Origin: Chloroflexi bacterium UBA6077
GTDB taxonomy: Bacteria > Chloroflexota > UBA6077
Assembly: GCA_002436065.1 (NCBI GenBank)
Contig: DIXP01000060.1
Span: forward strand, 43,904-69,690
Reading direction: 5' to 3'
Length of the DNA stretch: 25,787 nt
A model generated the notes under the pieces. That model searched no databases and was not told where the DNA came from. It worked only from the letters and a program-made list of their open reading frames with translations. Made by a program: the position numbers and the translations under genes. Positions 1 to 7,396 of this stretch are shown in pieces. Within the stretch, counting starts at the first letter, position 1. The number at the start of each line of letters is the position of its first letter.

Positions 1-355
1 TGTTGGGGTGGCGCCCACATCCCCCATCGAGCGGCTCAGGCGGGAGGTGATTGCTGCTCCCCCACCGGGCGGCTCAGCGGGAGCTTCGCCCTCCCAGAGC
101 GTGCTCCCCCAAAGTGTCACCCCGATCCGACGGCTCCGTGAACCATGCCCCAGCCTCCCCACCGTGGCCCTCGTATTGCCTATCTACGATCCCCTCCAGA
201 GGGGGTGGCCTCGCGTTGCGAGCGAATCATCACCCACCAGATGGGAGGGGTTGCGCCCTTTACAGCTGAATACGGTCCGTGATCAGTCACCAACCGCCCC
301 GGCGGTGTGGGCCGGTTGGCCATCAGCTCAACGTTGAAACCGATAGGACACGAAG
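1..355. other. Left-edge region without a convincing gene
   Basis: No reading frame here has a ribosome binding site or a recognisable protein. The 109-residue frame starting at base 8 is Pro/Ser/Arg-rich and looks like a by-product of GC-rich DNA. The visible structure is a degenerate direct repeat (bases 21-46 and 59-83) and a weak stem between 290-296 and 313-319. The rest is probably leader of the polysaccharide deacetylase gene that starts at 356; I see no clear promoter. Confidence 0.5.
21..83. repeat. Degenerate direct repeat, period 38 bp
   Basis: Bases 21-46 and 59-83 share the pattern CCCCCAYCGRGCGGCTCAG followed by a CGGGAG end, with two substitutions and one single-base indel. 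The second copy can also fold (gctccc at 56-61 with gggagc at 79-84). The remainder of the 38-base period is not conserved. The array may continue to the left of the window. Function unknown. Confidence 0.5.
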
Positions 356-1519
356 ATGACATCATCAAGGATGACTCGCAGCGATCTACTCCTTCCAAAG
401 TCGGGACGATGGCACCTTGCCGCTGTAGCCTTCGCCGCCATCTGCGCTCTACTGGTTCTTGGCTGCTCCACAACGGCTTCAGCCGGCCCGAACAGCGATA
501 CTGTTGTCGTCCAGAACATCACCGATGAGACCTTCGACCCGCAGGGCGAGGTCCAGGCCGCCACTCCCCCCCCAGCCCCAACGGCCGCGCCCGCCGCGCC
601 GGCACCTGCCACAGGGGTGGACCTCCAGGCGATCAAGCCCAACGAACTGGGAACGATACCTATCCTCGAGTATCACATGATCGTTGCGGCTGAGGAAGAT
701 CAATGGGCCATCACTCCGGACCACTTCCGCCAGGATCTGCAGCGGCTCTACGACGCCGGATACCGGCCAATCAACCTGAACGATTTCCTGGATGGCAGGA
801 TCGATATCCCTGCCGGGACCAGCCCGGTGGCCCTGACCTTCGACGACTCCAGTCCAGGGCAGTTCCGCTTCCTTGAGAGAGACGGCCAACTGGTCGTCGA
901 TCCGGAATCCGCTGTAGGCATCATGGAAGCCTTCGAGGCGGCCCATCTCGACTTCAAGGCGCGGGGCACCTTCAACGTCCTACCTGAGGCGGAGCAGCCA
1001 AACAAGCTGTTTGGGCAGCCCGAGTATGAGGCCGAGAAGTTGCGCTACCTGGTGGACCACGGCTTCGAGATCGGCAACCACAGTTGGTGGCACCAGCGAC
1101 TGGACATCGTGGACGACGAAGAGGTCCAGCGGCAGTTGGCCTTCGCCGTCAAGTCGATCCAACAGGCCGTACCAGGCTACAATGTGCGCACCCTCGCCCT
1201 GCCTCTGGGGATGTGGCCGGCCGCCCAAGCCCTGGCCATTCAGGGGGCCTTTGATGGCAGCAGCTACGGCCACGACGCGGTCCTGCTGGTAGGATCCGAT
1301 CCAGCCCCCAGTCCCTACAGCAAGGACTACGACCCCTACTATTTGGAGAGGGTTCAGTCCTTCGGCGACAGCGTGGAGCGCTGGATAACCTATTTGGAGC
1401 AGCATCCCGACGAGCACTACATCAGCGACGGCGACCCCAGCACCGTTACCTTCCCCAAGGTCCTGGAGTCGCAACTGAACACCGGCGCACTGGGGAACCA
1501 AACCGCCAGAGCATACTAG
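356..1519 (+). CDS. Polysaccharide deacetylase family lipoprotein
   Basis: Likely metal-dependent carbohydrate esterase (NodB homology, CE4 type) that removes acetyl groups from cell-wall or extracellular polysaccharide on the outer face of the membrane. The 387-residue protein starts with a lipoprotein signal peptide: a hydrophobic stretch at about 20-36 and lipobox LVLGC with the lipidated Cys at 37. A Pro/Ala-rich linker follows at about 68-88. The catalytic domain begins near IPILEYHMI. The metal/base motif TFDDSS puts the Asp pair at 163-164, and the second motif NHSWWH gives the H-x3-H pair at 242 and 246. The gap between these motifs is longer than in a minimal NodB domain, so there is an insertion. 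Start chosen at the first ATG, which gives a complete signal peptide; the ribosome binding site is weak. The stop codon lies inside the left tip of the palindrome at 1515-1672. Confidence 0.88.
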   Translation: MTSSRMTRSDLLLPKSGRWHLAAVAFAAICALLVLGCSTTASAGPNSDTVVVQNITDETFDPQGEVQAATPPPAPTAAPAAPAPATGVDLQAIKPNELGTIPILEYHMIVAAEEDQWAITPDHFRQDLQRLYDAGYRPINLNDFLDGRIDIPAGTSPVALTFDDSSPGQFRFLERDGQLVVDPESAVGIMEAFEAAHLDFKARGTFNVLPEAEQPNKLFGQPEYEAEKLRYLVDHGFEIGNHSWWHQRLDIVDDEEVQRQLAFAVKSIQQAVPGYNVRTLALPLGMWPAAQALAIQGAFDGSSYGHDAVLLVGSDPAPSPYSKDYDPYYLERVQSFGDSVERWITYLEQHPDEHYISDGDPSTVTFPKVLESQLNTGALGNQTARAY

Positions 1520-1672
1520 TACACGACCAAACTGATTCTGATAGGCGGCGAAGCCGCCTGCTGGGAGCGCGGGCGGCTCGCCCGCCAGTCCCTCGTGCGG
1601 GCGAGCCGCCCGCGCTCCCAGCATAGGCCGCCGGCAGGCGGCCTATCGAAACCAGTTTGGCGGAGTACTAGT
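1515..1672. repeat. 158-bp palindromic element with cloverleaf folding
   Basis: Both ends carry actagtac-like termini and the arms are inverted: bases 1515-1550 match the complement of about 1638-1672 with a few mismatches (shared blocks actagtac, ccaaactg, gataggc). Inside the outer stem sit three hairpins: 1543-1559 (aggcggc, gaa, gccgcct), a 26-bp perfect stem pairing 1560-1585 with 1597-1622 around an 11-nt loop, and 1624-1643 (aggccgcc, ggca, ggcggcct). This architecture resembles a REP/BIME or MITE-type non-coding element. It could also act as a transcription barrier after the deacetylase gene. Confidence 0.75.
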
Positions 1673-1684
1673 GACTGGATTTAG

Positions 1685-1710
1685 AGTGGGCCACCTCCGG
1701 GCGGCCCACT
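1685..1710 (+). terminator. Stem-loop, possible terminator
   Basis: Bases agtgggcc (1685-1692) pair with ggcccact (1703-1710) around a 10-nt loop. There is no T-run after it, so intrinsic termination is not certain. It lies just right of the palindromic element and 144 bp before the oxidoreductase start. The remaining bases 1711-1853 hold no gene I can support. Confidence 0.4.
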
Positions 1711-1853
1711 GGGCTACACATCCCTGGTATGCGAGTTGCTCATCAACAACCTGCAGGCAGTAGGCTTCAGAAAACCCACGCACTCGGTTCACCGTCCTCT
1801 ACTCGCCGCGATCCGCAGCCTTCTGCCAGAGCCCGCACAACGAAGGAGGTACC

Positions 1854-3713
1854 ATGCCTGGAGGCTACGCTGGCAAGATCCTCAACGTGGACCTATCCGC
1901 GGGAAAGTGGCGGGAGGAGGTCCTTGATGACCACCTCCTTCGGGACTATCTCGGCGGCTATGGAGTAGGCGCTCGCTTGCTGTACGACCGGATGCCGCCC
2001 GGAACGGATCCCCTGGGCCCGGGCAACCTGCTGGGTTTCTTCACAGGACCCCTGACGGGCACCCCGACTATCGAAGGGAACCGCTTCGCGGTGGTATGTA
2101 GGTCGCCCCTCACCCTCACCTGGGGCGATTCCAACTGCGGCGGCACCTTCGGGCCCCATCTCAAGTTCGCGGGGTACGATGGGCTGCTCTTCTCTGGCAT
2201 CTCCGAGACGCCGGTGTACCTGTACATCGAGGAGGGTAGACCCGAACTGCGGGACGCCTCGGACCTCTGGGGCAGGGACACCAACGAGACGGAGGAGCTG
2301 CTCAAGGCGCGGCACGGCCGGGACCTCCAGGTGGCCGGCATCGGCCCGGCAGGAGAGAAGCGCTCGCTCATCGCCGCCATCATCAACGACTACGGCCGGG
2401 CTGCGGGACGTTCCGGAGTGGGAGCGGTGATGGGCTCCAAGCGGCTCAAAGCCGTGGCCGTGCGAGGGAAGCTGCCGGTCCCACTGGCCAACCTCGAGCA
2501 GGCCAACCAACTCCGGGCTCACTACATGAAGCGGCACAGCGGGGGCTACGACTTCTTCTTCAAGACCGGCACCCCCGGCAGTCTGGCCGAATCGGCCATG
2601 AGTGGTGACTCGCCGGTCAAGAACTGGGCAGGGGCGACGCCGGTAGACCTCCCGAGCGCCCTGGAGACGCTCGACGGGGAGAAGCTGATCTCCACCTACC
2701 AGGTGCGGAAGTACGGCTGCTGGCACTGCACCATGGCCTGCGGTGGCCACCAACTGGTGAAGGAGGGCGCCTACGCCGGACTGAAGAGCCACCAGAGCGA
2801 GTACGAGACCGGCTGCATGTTCGGCACGAACCTCCTTAACGACGACTACGCCACGACCATCAAGGCCAACAACATCTGCAACCGCTACGGACTGGACACC
2901 ATCTCCGCCGGGGCCACGATAGGGTGGGCCATCGAGGCATACCAGCGAGGCATCCTGGCGAAGGCGGACACCGACGGGATCGAGCTAACCTGGGGAAACA
3001 GGGATGCGATCATCGCGGTCCTGGAGAAGCTGGCCCGACGAGAGGGCTTCGGCGAACTGCTGGCCGACGGGGTGAAGCGGGCATCGGAGAAGGTGGGCAG
3101 AGGCTCCGAGGAGTTCGCCATCCACATCCAGGGGCAGGAGCTACCGGCGCACGACCCGCGCTTCCAGCCCGGCTTCGCTACCACCTACCTGATGGACGCC
3201 ACCCCTGGCCGCCACACCCAGGGAGGCGAGCAGAGCCGGCCCCACGAGTCTAACCTGGGTCCGGAGTTGGACAAGTACCAGTACAGCGGAAAAGGGGAGA
3301 TCCACGCCAAGGCGTACATGTTGGGTCACGTGGTGCAGGCCGCCGGGGTGTGCCAGTTCGCCACCTTCTCCTATCCCTGGCAGTTCATCCCCGACTTCCT
3401 GGAGGCGGTGACCGGCTGGCCCTACCCCACGGAGGAGTGCCTGGTGGTGGGGGAACGCATCGCCAACATCCGCCACACCTTCAACCTGCGGGAGGGGCTA
3501 AACCCCCTGAAGTACCGTATTCCAGGCCGGATGATCGGCAACCCGCCCCTGGAGCACGGGAACGTGCGGGGGGTGACTGTGGATCTGGCTGTTCAGGTCC
3601 ACGAGTTCTGCCAGGCGATGCGCTGGGACCCCGAAACGGCCATGCCCGACCCTCAGCGATTGGAGGAGTTGGGGCTGGGCGACGTTGCAGGAGACCTGGG
3701 CCTGAAACCCTGA
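1854..3713 (+). CDS. Aldehyde:ferredoxin oxidoreductase (tungsten-pterin family)
   Basis: Oxidises aldehydes to carboxylates in the cytoplasm and passes electrons to ferredoxin, using a tungsten (rarely molybdenum) bis-pterin cofactor and one 4Fe-4S cluster. The 619-residue length is normal for the family. The N-terminal domain begins with the typical GGYAGKILNVDLSAG. A pterin-contact segment GRSGVGAVMGSKRLKAVAV lies near 185-203. The cluster ligands are all present: C289-x2-C292-x3-C296 and C500 (GVCQF), close to the Cys 288/291/295/494 pattern of the Pyrococcus furiosus enzyme. The start has a near-perfect ribosome binding site, aaggaggt, at 1843-1850. No ferredoxin, tungstate transporter or pterin gene is next to it, so it appears monocistronic and ends at a strong hairpin. 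Substrate specificity cannot be read from the sequence. Confidence 0.93.
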   Translation: MPGGYAGKILNVDLSAGKWREEVLDDHLLRDYLGGYGVGARLLYDRMPPGTDPLGPGNLLGFFTGPLTGTPTIEGNRFAVVCRSPLTLTWGDSNCGGTFGPHLKFAGYDGLLFSGISETPVYLYIEEGRPELRDASDLWGRDTNETEELLKARHGRDLQVAGIGPAGEKRSLIAAIINDYGRAAGRSGVGAVMGSKRLKAVAVRGKLPVPLANLEQANQLRAHYMKRHSGGYDFFFKTGTPGSLAESAMSGDSPVKNWAGATPVDLPSALETLDGEKLISTYQVRKYGCWHCTMACGGHQLVKEGAYAGLKSHQSEYETGCMFGTNLLNDDYATTIKANNICNRYGLDTISAGATIGWAIEAYQRGILAKADTDGIELTWGNRDAIIAVLEKLARREGFGELLADGVKRASEKVGRGSEEFAIHIQGQELPAHDPRFQPGFATTYLMDATPGRHTQGGEQSRPHESNLGPELDKYQYSGKGEIHAKAYMLGHVVQAAGVCQFATFSYPWQFIPDFLEAVTGWPYPTEECLVVGERIANIRHTFNLREGLNPLKYRIPGRMIGNPPLEHGNVRGVTVDLAVQVHEFCQAMRWDPETAMPDPQRLEELGLGDVAGDLGLKP

Positions 3714-3726
3714 TGCGGACGGATGG

Positions 3727-3780
3727 TAACGGATGAGCCTGGACATCGGTCTTCTCGCTGACGTCCAGGCTCATCCGTTA
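3727..3780. terminator. 18-bp stem-loop between convergent genes
   Basis: Bases 3727-3744 (taacggatgagcctggac) are perfectly complementary to 3763-3780, with an 18-nt loop. It lies between the oxidoreductase stop at 3713 and the end of the convergent small lipoprotein gene at 3802, so it probably terminates both. There is only a short T-rich tail (ttattg) on the plus side. Confidence 0.7.
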
Positions 3781-3801
3781 TTGTGCCCTGTTCAGCTAGA
3801 C

Positions 3802-4050
3802 TCAGGGAGCCTTAGTCGGAGCAGGCGCTACGGCCGGCGTGGTGGCGGCAGCAGGCTTGGTTGGGGCAGCTGCAGCCGGCGTGGCGGCTGCGGCAGGCTT
3901 AGTAGGAGCAGCTGTGGCAGCAGCTGGCGCGGCCGGCTTGGTAGGAGCGGCTGTGGGCGTGGGCGTAGCCCCGCCTCCACATCCTGCCACAAGAACTGCT
4001 AGAGAAATCAGGGTGGCTCCAGCCACTTGGACTCGCCTTTGGAACTTCAT
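3802..4050 (-). CDS. Small lipoprotein made of a signal peptide and an Ala/Pro/Thr-rich tail
   Basis: Predicted 82-residue membrane-anchored lipoprotein of unknown role. The signal peptide starts MKFQRRVQ, has a hydrophobic core and ends in a lipobox LVAGC. Everything after the Cys is low complexity, with four APTK-type repeats and no globular domain. The start at 4050 is chosen because ggaggg sits just upstream (plus-strand ccctcc) and a promoter at 4112-4140 would begin transcription near 4105, downstream of the alternative start at 4140. The tail is exactly the kind of linker seen in the substrate-binding lipoproteins here (for example 21916-23058), but the binding domain is absent and only about 90 bp separate it from the next gene. 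It is either a remnant or a deliberate surface spacer protein. Confidence 0.65.
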   Translation of the reverse strand: MKFQRRVQVAGATLISLAVLVAGCGGGATPTPTAAPTKPAAPAAATAAPTKPAAAATPAAAAPTKPAAATTPAVAPAPTKAP

Positions 4051-4111
4051 ACTTCCCTCCACTGAGTAGTGATTCTGGAGGCGCCAAACTTCCGCACCTC
4101 TAGAGTCGCAT

Positions 4112-4140
4112 ATCCTACTCGCCAACGGTAGGAATTTCAA
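4112..4140 (-). promoter_or_regulatory. Sigma70-type promoter for the small lipoprotein
   Basis: Reading the minus strand, TTGAAA (4140-4135) is followed after exactly 17 bp by TAGGAT (4117-4112). The predicted transcription start is near 4105, giving a leader of about 55 nt before the ATG at 4050. The same TAGGAT -10 with 17-bp spacing occurs in front of the LacI-type gene. Confidence 0.55.
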
Positions 4141-4226
4141 CCTAAAGGTTGTTGAGTTGAATCCTGGTCACGCAATCTCGAAGATGCTTCGGCCTGAAGC
4201 TTGCTGTTCTTCTAGCGGAGGCAGCA

Positions 4227-6002
4227 ATGCAATACCAGCGGTTGGTCCAGGCCTACGAGGAGATCTCCGCCACGACCAGGCGAACCGAGATGGCTGCGGT
4301 CCTGGTGGGATTGCTGCGGGAAACCCCGCCCTCGCTGGTCCACCAGATGGTCTACCTCACACAGGGCAAGCTGTACCCTGAGTTCGTGCCGGTCGAGATG
4401 GGGATGGCCGAGCGGCTCGCCCTGCGAGCAGTGGCGGAAGCCTCGGGCTACGCAGAGGAGGAGGTGCAGGCCAGCCTCGCCTCCACCGGCGACCTGGGGG
4501 CGACAGCGCAGGACCTCCTGGAGCGAGCGAGGGGACACGGAGACACGGGGACGGAGGGGGAACCCCCACGTCTCTCCATCGAGGAGGTCTACCAACGGCT
4601 CGATGCAATCGCTCGAGCATCGGGCGCCGGATCGGTGGGGGAAAAGACCCGCCTCCTGGCCGAACTGCTCAGCCAGGCCACCCCGGTCGAGGCCAAGTAC
4701 CTGATCCGCACCGCCACCGGCAAGCTGAGGCTGGGGCTGGCAGACATGACCCTCCTGGACGCCCTCGCCATCGCCTACGGCGGCGGGAAGGGCGCTCGCC
4801 CCATCCTGGAGCGAGCCTACAACCTCATCTCCGACCTGGGAGCCGTCGCCACCGCTGTAGCCACAGGGGGATTGGATGCGGTCAAGGCTTTCAGCATTCA
4901 GCCGGGCAAGCCCATCCGCTCCATGCTCGCCCAGAGGCTGCCCTCTCCCGAGGCGATTCTCAACAAGCTGGGGGGGCGATGTCGGGCTGAGTACAAGTAT
5001 GATGGTGAACGGGTTCAGATCCATAAGATGGGACAGCGGGTCATCCTCTTCTCGCGACGTTTGGAGGACATTTCCCACCAGTACCCAGACGCCGTTCAAT
5101 GGGTTCTGGAGGGGGTGAAGGCAGAAAAGGTCATCCTCGATTCCGAAGCCGTGGCGCTGGATCCCGACACGGGAGAGTTGCTCCCCTTCCAGCAACTAAT
5201 GCACCGTCGGCGCAAGTACGAAGTCGCCGAGAAGGCCACGCAGTATCCAGTGTTCGTCTACCCCTTCGACCTGCTCTACCGGGACGGTGTCGATTTTACC
5301 GCCCACCCCCTCCCCGAACGACGGAAGGCCCTTGAGGAGAGCTTGCATCCCTCCCACGGTCTGCAGCCGATGCCTGGCATGGTGGTGGACAGAGTAGAGG
5401 ATCTTAACGTACTGTTTCAGGAGGCCCTGGACGCAGGTTGTGAGGGACTGGTGTGCAAGTCGCTTAAGCCCGACTCTGTCTACCAGGCGGGCTCCAGGGG
5501 TTGGAACTGGATCAAGTACAAGCGGGAATACGTCAGCGAGATGACGGACACCGTGGACCTGGTGGTGGTTGGGGCTCTCCACGGGAGGGGGAAGCGAGCC
5601 GGGAGCTACGGGTCGCTGCTGCTCTCCGTCTACGATCCAAAGACCGACAGCTTCCCCACCGTGACCAAGGCTGGGACCGGCTTCACCGACCAGGACCTGG
5701 CCGAGCTACCACGGCGGCTGGAGCCCTACCGTCTGGACCACCCCCACCCCCGAGTGGACGCCCGTATGAAGCCCGACGTCTGGTTCACCCCGGCCCTGGT
5801 GATCGAGGTGCTCGGCGCCGAGATCACCCTCAGCCCCATCCACACGGCCGATTGGGGGGTGGAGAAGACGGAGCGGGGGCTGGCCATCCGGTTCCCCCGC
5901 TTCACCGGCCGCTACCGACCGGACAAGGCACCGGAGAACGCCACGACGGCCGCCGAGATCCTCCAGATGTACAGGGCTCGCGTCAAGAAGGTCAAATCGT
6001 GA
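4227..6002 (+). CDS. ATP-dependent DNA ligase, archaeal/eukaryotic LigI type
   Basis: Seals nicks in double-stranded DNA through an enzyme-AMP intermediate, with ATP as cofactor. The 591 residues have the three-domain order of this family: N-terminal DNA-binding domain (about 1-200), adenylation domain (about 230-430) and OB-fold domain (about 430-590). Motif I is KYDGER with the AMP-accepting Lys at 257. Motif III (VILDSEAVALD), IIIa (YPVFVYPFDLLY), IV (EGLVCKSL) and V (WIKYKREY) follow in order. A Gly/Thr-rich insert at about 102-113 is encoded by a purine-rich repeat-like stretch. The start has a purine-rich site (gcggaggcag) just upstream. Most bacteria rely on NAD-dependent LigA, so this is probably an accessory repair ligase. 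The neighbouring RidA gene starts 22 bp after its stop. Confidence 0.92.
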   Translation: MQYQRLVQAYEEISATTRRTEMAAVLVGLLRETPPSLVHQMVYLTQGKLYPEFVPVEMGMAERLALRAVAEASGYAEEEVQASLASTGDLGATAQDLLERARGHGDTGTEGEPPRLSIEEVYQRLDAIARASGAGSVGEKTRLLAELLSQATPVEAKYLIRTATGKLRLGLADMTLLDALAIAYGGGKGARPILERAYNLISDLGAVATAVATGGLDAVKAFSIQPGKPIRSMLAQRLPSPEAILNKLGGRCRAEYKYDGERVQIHKMGQRVILFSRRLEDISHQYPDAVQWVLEGVKAEKVILDSEAVALDPDTGELLPFQQLMHRRRKYEVAEKATQYPVFVYPFDLLYRDGVDFTAHPLPERRKALEESLHPSHGLQPMPGMVVDRVEDLNVLFQEALDAGCEGLVCKSLKPDSVYQAGSRGWNWIKYKREYVSEMTDTVDLVVVGALHGRGKRAGSYGSLLLSVYDPKTDSFPTVTKAGTGFTDQDLAELPRRLEPYRLDHPHPRVDARMKPDVWFTPALVIEVLGAEITLSPIHTADWGVEKTERGLAIRFPRFTGRYRPDKAPENATTAAEILQMYRARVKKVKS

Positions 6003-6024
6003 GGAATCGATAGGGAGGTATGCC

Positions 6025-6450
6025 ATGAAATCCACCGATCGACAAGGACAGGTGCAGTACATCAATCCCGAGGGGCTGATCGTGAATCCGGCCTTCACCA
6101 ACGTCGTGGTGGTGACCGGCAACGTGAAGACGATCTACATCGGAGGCCAGAACGCCGTCAACGGCCCTACAGGTGCTATCGTCGGAAAGGGCGACCTGGG
6201 AACGCAGACGGAGCGGGTGCTAAAGAATCTCCAGGTGGCGCTGGCAGCCGGAGGTGCCGGCCTGGAGCACATAGTCAAGTGGAACATCTACGCGGTGCAG
6301 GGGCAGGACCCACGACCGGCCCTGGAGGCCTTCGGGCGCGTGTGGGGGAACCGGCCCAACCCTCCCGCCAACACCGTCCTCTACGTGGCGTCCCTGGGCA
6401 ACCCGGACTTCCTCGTGGAGATAGACGCCATCGCCGTTGTGCCGGAGTAG
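6025..6450 (+). CDS. RidA/YjgF/UK114 family protein without the catalytic arginine
   Basis: Small cytoplasmic trimer-forming protein of the RidA superfamily. The archetype hydrolyses reactive enamine/imine intermediates made by PLP enzymes. The 141-residue protein shows the family core (IYIGGQNAV at about 38-45, QTERVLKNLQVALAAGGAGLE at about 61-81, VEIDAIAVVP at the end). In canonical RidA the segment before the last strands reads P-A-R-[ST] and the Arg binds the substrate carboxylate. Here it reads PPANT (113-117), with Asn in place of Arg. It therefore probably belongs to one of the Rid subgroups without imine deaminase activity. The ribosome binding site is gggagg, and the 22-bp gap to the ligase gene suggests co-transcription. 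The gene ends at a perfect palindrome. Confidence 0.88.
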   Translation: MKSTDRQGQVQYINPEGLIVNPAFTNVVVVTGNVKTIYIGGQNAVNGPTGAIVGKGDLGTQTERVLKNLQVALAAGGAGLEHIVKWNIYAVQGQDPRPALEAFGRVWGNRPNPPANTVLYVASLGNPDFLVEIDAIAVVPE

Positions 6451-6474
6451 GGGCGACCGGCCGGTCGCCCCTAC
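6447..6474. terminator. Perfect 28-bp palindrome between convergent genes
   Basis: The sequence gtaggggcgaccgg is followed immediately by its exact complement, centred at 6460/6461. It overlaps the stop codon of the RidA gene and lies 18 bp beyond the end of the convergent PhzF-like gene. It is suited to be a bidirectional terminator, although no T-run follows. Confidence 0.6.
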
Positions 6475-6492
6475 CTAGGCCACGGAGCATGG

Positions 6493-7383
6493 CTAAAAGA
6501 ACAGCTCCCCCTCCATGATCGTGATGGCCTGGCCGCCCACCTTCACGGAGGCGATCTCCTCACCCTCCAGGATCACCTCGATCTGGACCGTGCCGGGCCG
6601 GCCGACGATATGGCCCTGCTCGGCCACCAGCTTCAGCTTGTCCACCAGGCCGTACCTCACCAGGTAGGCCCCCATCCCGCCGCTGGCCGAGCCCGTCACC
6701 GGATCCTCGATGACGCCGGCCGTGGGGGCAAAGTGGCGGGCGTGGACGTCCGCCTGGGGGGAGAATCCGCCCAGGCAGAAAACGTGGACGCTGAAGAAGT
6801 CGCCCCGCTCGGTCAACTCCGCTATGTAATTGAGATCCGGCTTCAGGTTCTGCAGCGCCCGGAGATCCCTCACCAGCGCCATCAGTTGAGGAGTGCCGGT
6901 GCTCACCGTCTGGACGGGGTAGCCGGTCTCCATCGCCGCCTCCGGAATCCCGAGGGCCCGTGCCCACTCCCGGTGGGAATAGGTGGTCAGGAACTCCGGC
7001 CGCTTCTGGGTCATGACGATCTGTTTGACCCTGCCGCCGGAGGAGTAGATCTCCACCGGCAGCACCCCCACGTTCAACTCCTGGGTGACGGTGGTCACCC
7101 CATCCTGTAGAGGTATCCTCCCCTCCTCCACCAGGGCGTGCATGGTAGCAATGGTGGGGTGGCCGGCCAGGTCGATCTCCTTGCGAGGCGTGAAGAAACG
7201 CACCCTGAAATCGGCCTCCTCGGATGGAGCGACAAAGGCCGTCTCGGAGAGATTCATCTCCCTGGCTATCGCCTGCATCTCTCCTTCGGCGAGGTCGGTC
7301 GCGTCGGTGACCACGCCGGCCGGATTGCCTCCGAAGGGCACCGTGGTAAAGGCATCGACCTGTTTGATCCTGATCCGCTTCAT
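6493..7383 (-). CDS. PhzF-family isomerase
   Basis: Cytoplasmic protein of the diaminopimelate-epimerase-like fold, related to PhzF of phenazine synthesis. Most homologues outside phenazine clusters have unknown substrates. The 296 residues show the family hallmarks: QVDAFTTVPFGGNPAGVV at the N-terminus, NLSETAFV with the catalytic Glu at 47, the DLAGHPTIAT turn near 72-81, and the second-half glycine loop GSASGGMGAYL with ITGSA-like VTGSA ahead of it. No other phenazine gene is present, so a phenazine role is unlikely. The start lies 13 bp after the stop of the sortase gene, with a plausible aggagtag upstream, so the two form one transcript on the minus strand. Confidence 0.88.
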   Translation of the reverse strand: MKRIRIKQVDAFTTVPFGGNPAGVVTDATDLAEGEMQAIAREMNLSETAFVAPSEEADFRVRFFTPRKEIDLAGHPTIATMHALVEEGRIPLQDGVTTVTQELNVGVLPVEIYSSGGRVKQIVMTQKRPEFLTTYSHREWARALGIPEAAMETGYPVQTVSTGTPQLMALVRDLRALQNLKPDLNYIAELTERGDFFSVHVFCLGGFSPQADVHARHFAPTAGVIEDPVTGSASGGMGAYLVRYGLVDKLKLVAEQGHIVGRPGTVQIEVILEGEEIASVKVGGQAITIMEGELFF

Positions 7384-7396
7384 CGCGCAGCTACTC

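Noticed and set aside
1..150. Possible riboswitch (c-di-AMP-like) before a cell-wall enzyme gene
   Set aside because: The region is GC-rich and can fold, and a wall hydrolase gene would fit, but the conserved core motifs of that riboswitch are not present.
8..337. 109-residue frame at the left edge
   Set aside because: Low-complexity composition, no ribosome binding site, overlaps other equally poor frames.
980..1624. 214-residue minus-strand frame
   Set aside because: Opposite the deacetylase catalytic domain and runs into the palindromic element; no recognisable protein features.
3839..3960. Tandem repeats read as a possible CRISPR-like or minisatellite array
   Set aside because: They are the coding repeats of the APTK-rich lipoprotein tail, irregular in spacing, with no unique spacers.
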